Positions 57,701 to 64,000 of a stretch of 64,000 nucleotides of DNA are shown here, in pieces. Numbering within the stretch: the stretch's first letter is position 1; every line of letters starts with the position of its first letter. The position numbers and the translations under genes are program-made. Location of the stretch: contig CM121342.1 of NCBI GenBank assembly GCA_051530055.1, positions 5,146,001 through 5,210,000 of the forward strand, read 5' to 3'. Below the pieces are notes generated by a model. The model saw only the letters and a program-made list of their open reading frames with translations, was not told the origin of the DNA and did no database searches. Source of the DNA: Neoechinorhynchus agilis. Its lineage: Eukaryota > Acanthocephala.

Positions 57701-57940
57701 ATGCTTTTTCAAATATTTAATCGGAGTAATCCCAATCTCTGTCTCAATTTCTTTGAATTCCTCTTTTGACAAATCTGGCGGTGGATTAAACATTAATAGA
57801 GTACTTTTTAAGGATAGGTCGGTGAATTTTATTTTCAAATCATTTAGCATCTGTATAAATAATTTTTTCCCATTTGCGTCACAAAACACGTACATGATTG
57901 CAAATTTAGTTTGGAAATTACTTTTAATGTTGTAGCTCAT
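54742..57940 (-). mobile_element. LINE-type retrotransposon copy 2, near-complete but lacking RT motif A
   Basis: Minus-strand element, better preserved. ORF1 (57940-56949, one frame break near 57610) carries CCHC zinc knuckles: CQKCSRWGHFASSC, CLMCGGDHHKRD, CANCTQAHPAFARKC. ORF2 starts inside the end of ORF1: ATGATGAGTAA holds both the ORF2 start and the ORF1 stop. ORF2 has an APE endonuclease (ITCFQETG, GNTYIHP, GDFNSN), broken by a frameshift near 56560 and a TGA near 56405. A 543-codon reverse-transcriptase frame follows, with PLIYADDIFLFC and the C-terminal GGSLCFFARGHPPE. Between RQNPIVSS and PISPTLFLIVT the region with motif A is missing, in frame. It belongs to the same family as the relic at 31.5-33 kb. 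Confidence 0.82.
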
Positions 57941-58500
57941 GACATTTTCCTTTTCTCTAGGCTTTAGAAATTTGAAAAAAACATTTTCGTCAGAGAAGCC
58001 GGGGTTTCCTCTTTCAACTGTTCTTTATCGATTTTGATGACAAAATTTTCTTTTTTTTGTAGGTCTTCTTGTAATTTTTTCATAATTTTCAGATGAGGAA
58101 CTTTTTGGGAGGACACTATCACACGGAAAAAAAACGTTCACTAACACACGGGGGAAAACTAACCGTTCCGGCATCTTCCAAAGCAACAACCTGCTGAACA
58201 TCCGGAGGGTCCGTATATAAATCCATCATTTTTAACTGCTTCTCAAATATCGTCTTTGTATCTTGTTTTTAACAAAGCGCAAATTTTTTTATCTAACTGC
58301 GCGTTTTTACAGCCCGATGGAGTTAATGTTTGTGTGGGTGTTGTTAATAAAGTAATATGTTAGTTTGCCGGACGAATTTATATCGTATAAACGTAAGTCA
58401 AGATAGGAAAATATCCGTCAAGGACGGTAAGGTTTGTTCAGCGAAGCGATTTTAATAAATTTAATATTGTAAAGAAATTAATCATTATTGTTTCAATTTC
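57941..58500. other. 5' flank of LINE copy 2 up to the PLE array
   Basis: Possibly the LINE 5' UTR (T-rich tracts such as 58052-58059). No coding frame with a domain. No clear boundary sequence for the PLE array is seen left of 58540. Confidence 0.35.
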
Positions 58501-58539
58501 AATTAGCGATATTCACTCAGAGATAGATTTATATTGAAA

Positions 58540-61500
58540 ATTTTCGGCCTTTTCGTTGGCCTTCTTCAGTGATCTACAATTTAAAAGAAACATTATCAAT
58601 TAGTTTATCCGGTGGGACTCGTAGATTGAGTTTATAGTCAGATTTGTTGCCAACCAAAGTACCTGTTTGCTGGATCATGATGGCTTCCATGGTCACTCTG
58701 TCGCGTCTTACGTCACTCCTCGCAAGAACTTCGACGCCGCCAAAATTGATCTCATGCCCATTGTCATTGATGTGGGACACTATTGCCGAGCTCACATCAG
58801 ACTTTTTGATAGCGGCTCTTCTGTGTTCAGCAATCCTTCTTTTTAGATTGTTCGTTTGTCCCACATATGACAGACTGCAATTCGAACATGGGATCTTATA
58901 GACACACCCAGCTGGAAGATCTTCATTCTTCGGTCGGAGTATTTGAAAATTTTCGGCCTTTTCGTTGGCCTTCTTCAGTCAGATCTACAATTTAAAAGAA
59001 ACATTATCATTTAGTTTATCCGGTGGGATTCGCAGATTGAGTTTATAGTCAGCTTTGTTGCCAACAAAAGTACCTGTTTGCTGGATCATGATGGCTTCCA
59101 TGGTCACTCTGTCGCGTCTTACGTCACTCCTCGCAAGAACTTCGACGCCGTCAAGATTGATCTCATTCCCATTGTCATTGACGTGGGACACTATTGCCGA
59201 GCTCACATCAGACTTTTTGATAGCTGCTCTTCTGTGTGCAGCAATCCTTCTTTTTAGATTGTTCGTTTGTCCCACATATAACAGGCTGCAATTCGAACAT
59301 GGGATCTTATAGACACATCCAGCTGGAAGATCTTCATTCTTCGGTCGGAGTATTTGAAAATTTTCGGCCTTTTCGTTGGCCTTCTTCAGTCAGATCTACA
59401 ATTTAAAAGAAACATTATCAATTAGTTTATCCGGTGGGACTCGTAGATTGAGTTTATAGTCAGATTTGTTGCCAACCAAAGTACCTGTTTGCTGGATCAT
59501 GATGGCTTCCATGGTCACTCTGTCGCGTCTTACGTCACTCCTCGCAAGAACTTCGACGCCGTCAAAATTGATCTCATGCCCATTGTAATTGATGTGGGAC
59601 ACTATTGACGAGCTCACATCAGACTTTTTGATAGCTGCTCTTCTGTGTTCAGCAATCCTTCTTTTTAGATTGTTCGTTTGTCCCACATATGACAGACTGT
59701 AATTCGAACATGGGATCTGATAGACACATCCAGCTGGAAGATCTTCATTCTTCGGTCGGAGTATTTGAAAATTTTCGACCTTTTCGTTGGCCTTCTTCAG
59801 TCAGATCTACAATTTAAAAGAAACATTATCAATTTGTTTATCCGGTGGGATTCGTAGATTGAGTTTATAGTCAGCTTTGTTGCCAACCAAAGTACCTGTT
59901 TGCTGGATCATGATGACTTCCATGGTCACTCTGTCGCGTCTTACGTCACTCCTCGCAAGAACTTCGACGCCGTCAAAATTGATCTCATGCCCATTGTCAT
60001 TGATGTGGGACACTATTGCCGAGCTCACATCAGACTTTTTGATAGCTGCTCTTCTGTGTTCAGCAATCCTTCTTTTTAGATTGTTCGTTTGTCCCACATA
60101 TGACCGACTGTAATTCGAACATGGGATCTGATAGACACATCCAGCTGGAAGATCTTCATTCTTCGGTCGGAGTATTTGAAAATTTTCGGCCTTTTCGTTG
60201 GCTTTCTTCAGTCAGATCTACAATTTAAAAGAAACATTATCAATTTGTTTATCCGATGAGATTCGTAGATTGAGTTTATAGTCAGCTTTGTTGCCAACCA
60301 AAGTACCTGTTTGCTGGATCATGATGGCTTCCATGGTCACTCTGCCGCGTCTTACGTCACTCCTCGCAAGAACTTCGACACCGTCAAAATTGATCTCATG
60401 CCCATTGCCATTGACGTGGGACACTATTGCCGAGCTCACATCAGACTTTTTGATAGCTGCTCTTCTGTGTTAGCAATCCTTCTTTTTAGATTGTTCGTTT
60501 GTCCCGCATATGACAGACTGCAATTCGAACATGGGATTTATAGACACATCCAGCTGAAAGATCTTCATTCTCCGGTCGGAGTATTTGAACATTTTCGGCC
60601 TTTTCGTTGGCCTTTTCGTTGGCCTTCTTCAGTCAGATCTACAATTTAAAAGAAACATTATCAATTTGTTTATCCGGTGGGATTCGTAGATTGAGTTTAT
60701 AGTCAGCTTTGTTGCCAACCAAAGTACCTGTTTGCTGGATCATGATGGCTTCCATGGTCACTGTCGCGTCTTACGTCACTCCTCGCAAGAACTTCGACGC
60801 CGTCAAAATTGATCTCATGCCCATTGTCATTGATGTGGGACACTATTGCCGAGCTCACATCAGAATTTTTGATAGCTGCTCTTCTGTGTGCAGCAATCCT
60901 TCTTTTGAGATTGTTTGTTTGTCCCTCATATGACAGACTGCAATTCGAACATGGGATCTTATAGACACATCCAGCTGGAAGATCTTCATTCTTCGGTCGG
61001 AGTATTTGAACATTTTCGGCCTTTTCGTTGGCCTTCTTCAGTCAGATCTACAATTTAAAAGAAACATTATCAGTTACTTAATCCGGTGGGATTCGTAGAT
61101 TGAGTTTATAGTCAGCTTTGTTGCCAACAAAAGTATCCGTTTGCTGGATCATGATGGCTTCCATGGTCACTCTGCCGCGTCTTACGTCACACTCCTCACC
61201 CGCAAGAACTTCGACACCGTCAAAATTGATCTCATGCCCATTGCCATTGACGTGGGACACTATTGCCGAGCTCACATCCAGACTTTTTGATAGCTGCTCT
61301 TCTGTGTTAGCAATCCTTCTTTTTAGATTGTTCGTTTGTCCCGCATATGACAGACTGCAATTCGAACATGGGATTTATAGACACATCCAGCTGAAAGATC
61401 TTCATTCTTCGGTCGGAGTATTTGAACATTTTCGGCCTTTTCGTTGGCCTTCTTCAGTCAGATCTACAATTTAAAAGAAACATTATCAATTTGTTTATCC

Positions 61501-64000
61501 GGTGGGATTCGTAGATTGAGTTTATAGTCAGCTTTGTTGCCAACCAAAGCACCTGTTTGCTGGATCATGATGGCTTCCATGGTCACTCTGTCGCGTCTTA
61601 CGTCACTCCTCGCAAGAACTTCGACGCCGTCAAAATTGATCTCATGCCCATTGTCATTGATGTGGGACACTATTGCCGAGCTCACATCAGACTTTTTGAT
61701 AGCTGCTCTTCTGTGTTCAGCAATCCTTCTTTTTAGATTGTTCGTTTGTCCCACATATGACAGACTGCAATTCGAACATGGATCTTATAGACACATCCAG
61801 CTGGAAGATCTTCATTCATCGGTCGGAGTATTTGAAAATTTTCGGCCTTTTCGTAGGCCTTCTTCAGTCAGATCTACAATTTAAAAGAAACATTATCAAT
61901 TTGTTTATCCGGTGGGATTCGTAGATTGAGTTAATAGTCAGCTTTGTTGCCAACCAAAGTACCTGTTTGCTGGATCATGATGGCTTCCATGGTCACTCTG
62001 TCGCGTCTTACGTCACTCCTCGCAAGAACTTCGACGCCGTCAAAATTGATCTCATGCCCATTGTCATTGATGTGGGACACTATTGCCTAGCTCACATCAG
62101 ACTTTTTGATAGCTGCTCTTCTGTGTTCAGCAATCCTTCTTTTTAGATTGTTCGTTTGTCCCACATATGACAGACTGCAATTCGAACATAGGATCTTATA
62201 GACACATCCAGCTGGAAGATCTTCATTCTTCGGTCGGAGTATTTGAAAATTTTCGGCCTTTTCGTTGACCTTCTTCAGTCAGATCTACAATTTAAAAGAA
62301 ACATTATCAGTTAGTTAATCCGGTGGGATTCGTAGATTGAGTTTATAGTCAGCTTTGTTGCCAACAAAAGTATCCGTTTGCTGGATCATGATGGCTTCCA
62401 TGGTCACTCTGCCGCGTCTTACGTCACTCCTCGCAAGAACTTCGACACCGTCAAAATTGATCTCATGCCCATTGCCATTGACGTGGGACACTATTGCCGA
62501 GCTCACATCAGACTCTTTGATAGCTGCTCTTCTGTGTTAGCAATCCTTCTTTTTAGATTGTTCGTTTGTCCCGCATATGACAGGCTGCAATTCGAACATG
62601 GGATTTATAGACACATCCAGCTGGAAGATCTTCATTCTTCGGTCGGAGTATTTGAACATTTTCGGCCTTTTCGTTGGCCTTCTTCAGTCAGATCTACAAT
62701 TTAAAAGAAACATTATCAATTTGTTTGTCCGGTGGGATTCGTAGATTGAGTTTATAGTCAGCTTTGTTGCCAACCAAAGTACCTGTTTGCTGGATCATGA
62801 TGGCTTCCATGGTCACTCTGTCGCGTCTTACGTCACTCCTCGCAAGAACTTCGACGCCGTCAAAATTGATCTCATGCCCATTGTCATTGACGTGGGACAC
62901 TATTGCCGAGCTCACATCAGACTTTTTGATAGCTGCTCTTCTGTGTGCAGCAATCCTTCTTTTTAGATTGTTTGTTTGTCCCACATATGACAGACTGCAA
63001 TTCGAACATGGGATCTGATAGACACATCCAGCTGGAAGATCTTCATTCATCGGTCGGAGTATTTGAAAATTTTCGGCCTTTTCGTTGGCCTTCTTCAGTC
63101 AGATCTACAATTTAAAAGAAACATTATCAATTTGTTTATCCGGTGGGATTCGTAGATTGAGTTAATAGTCAGCTTTGTTGCCCACCAAAGTACCTGTTTG
63201 CTGGATCATGATGGCTTCCATGGTCACTCTGTCGCGTCTTACGTCACTCCTCGCAAGAACTTCGACGCCGTCAAAATTGATCTCATGCCCATTGTCATTG
63301 ATGTGGGACACTATTGCCTAGCTCACATCAGCCTTTTTGATAGCTGCTCTTCTGTGTTCAGCAATCCTTCTTTTTAGATTGTTCGTTTGTCCCACATATG
63401 ACAGACTGCAATTCGAACATGGGATCTTATAGACACATCCAGCTGGAAGATCTTCATTCTTCGGTCGGAGTATTTGAAAATTTTCGGCCTTTTCGTTGGC
63501 CTTCTTCAGTCAGATCTACAATTTAAAAGAAACATTATCAGTTAGTTAATCCGTTGGGATTCGTAGATTGAGTTTATAGTCAGCTTTGTTGCCAACAAAA
63601 GCATCCTTTTTCTGGATCATGATGGCTTCCATGGTCACTCTGCCGCGTCTTACGTCACTCCTCGCAAGAACTTCGACGCCGTCAAAATTGATCTCATGCC
63701 CATTGCCATTGACGTGGGACACAATTGCCGAGCTCACATCAGACTTTTTGATAGCTGCTCTTCTGTGTTAGCAATCCTTCTTTTTAGATTGTTCGTTTGT
63801 CCCACATATGACAGACTGCAATTCGAACATGGGATTTATAGACACATCCAGCTGGAAGATCTTCATTCTTCGGTCGGAGTATTTGAACATTTTCGGCATT
63901 TTCGTTGGCCTTCTTCAGTCAGATCTACAATTTAAAAGAAACACTATCAATTTGTTTATCCGGTGGGATTCGTAGATTGAGTTTATAGTCAGTTTTGTTG
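58540..64000 (-). repeat. Tandem array of about 411-bp units derived from a Penelope-like element end (GIY-YIG domain)
   Basis: Thirteen full units plus a partial one. The landmark CTTCTTCAG occurs at 58561, 58970, 59381, 59792, 60203 (variant), 60624, 61033, 61449, 61859, 62270, 62679, 63090, 63501 and 63910, mostly 409-411 bp apart. On the minus strand each unit encodes a PLE C-terminal endonuclease: a CxxC pair (CVYQIPCSNC), the GIY-YIG start LSYVGQTNNLKRRIAEHRRA, and an end in DNVSFKL. The frame is open for 96 codons in units at 58864-58574, 59275-58985, 59686-59396, 60097-59807 and 61754-61464, and extends to 118 in 63050-62694. Others carry a frameshift (GTGTTAGCAATCC, one base lost) or a stop. 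No reverse-transcriptase part is present. The array leaves the window at its right edge. Confidence 0.92.
58942..58985 (-). ncRNA. Hammerhead-like motif, representative copy in the 411-bp array
   Basis: Candidate only. The minus strand reads TCTGA | CTGAAGA A GGCC-aacgaaaa-GGCC GAAAATTTTCAAA. It has a CUGANGA-type core, stem II GGCC/GGCC, GAAA, a loopless palindromic stem III AATT, and stem I arm TCAAA pairing with TCTGA at 4 of 5 positions. The motif recurs in most units at the join between units. In the B-type units the AATT part reads AATG, which weakens stem III. Confidence 0.35.

Noticed and set aside
58644..63935. Plus-strand open frames (for example those starting MLPTKVPVCWIMM) repeated through the right-hand array
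   Set aside because: They are antisense shadows of the GIY-YIG frame. They have no domain, and their repetition only reflects the 411-bp period.

Overview
This window is metazoan nuclear DNA. Protein-coding genes are split by spliceosomal introns, many of them very short (34-56 bp in the cases I could resolve). The gene set is animal-specific: syndecan, a Cys-loop ion channel, neuropathy target esterase, a claudin-like protein and a DSP1-type double HMG-box factor. The compact gene spacing, tiny introns and Penelope-like elements would fit a nematode or another small-genome ecdysozoan or lophotrochozoan. I cannot name the species from sequence alone.

Left part (1-22.5 kb): a cathepsin L-like protease (minus strand, running off the left edge); an F-box/LRR gene; a tandem pair of hormone-sensitive lipase (HSL) genes sharing a 277-bp perfectly identical tract; an ES1/DJ-1-superfamily gene; a duplicated Penelope-like element (PLE) end; a complete neuropathy target esterase gene (NTE, PNPLA6/7 type) with two alternative 117-bp exons over the active-site Asp; MOZART1; a claudin-like four-helix protein; and the mRNA-export factor NXT.

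Middle (22.6-45 kb): an unrecognised proline-rich protein, a 69-bp minisatellite, the DSP1-like HMG-box gene, a decayed LINE, a Cys-loop receptor subunit, syndecan, an unrecognised multi-exon basic/acidic protein, a long foldback (inverted-repeat) element, a long gene-poor stretch, and a uridine kinase-like/UPRT gene (UCKL1 type).

Right part (45-64 kb): no host gene recognised. It starts with a piece of 28S rDNA whose left edge lies exactly at the R2 retrotransposon cleavage site. Next come three tandem arrays, each built from a different mobile element: about 350 bp from a LINE reverse transcriptase, about 381 bp carrying a tRNA-like (SINE-type) promoter, and about 411 bp from a PLE 3' end with its GIY-YIG endonuclease domain. 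Two LINE copies lie between the last two arrays. The 411-bp array has at least 13 units, shows a three-unit higher-order repeat and runs off the right edge. Both PLE loci carry a hammerhead-ribozyme-like motif. This looks like heterochromatic or subtelomeric DNA.

The strongest leads are the duplicated NTE active-site exons, the PLE-derived array with its ribozyme-like motif, the R2-site 28S junction and the HSL gene-conversion tract. Exon joins are my own hand-splicing and have no transcript support.
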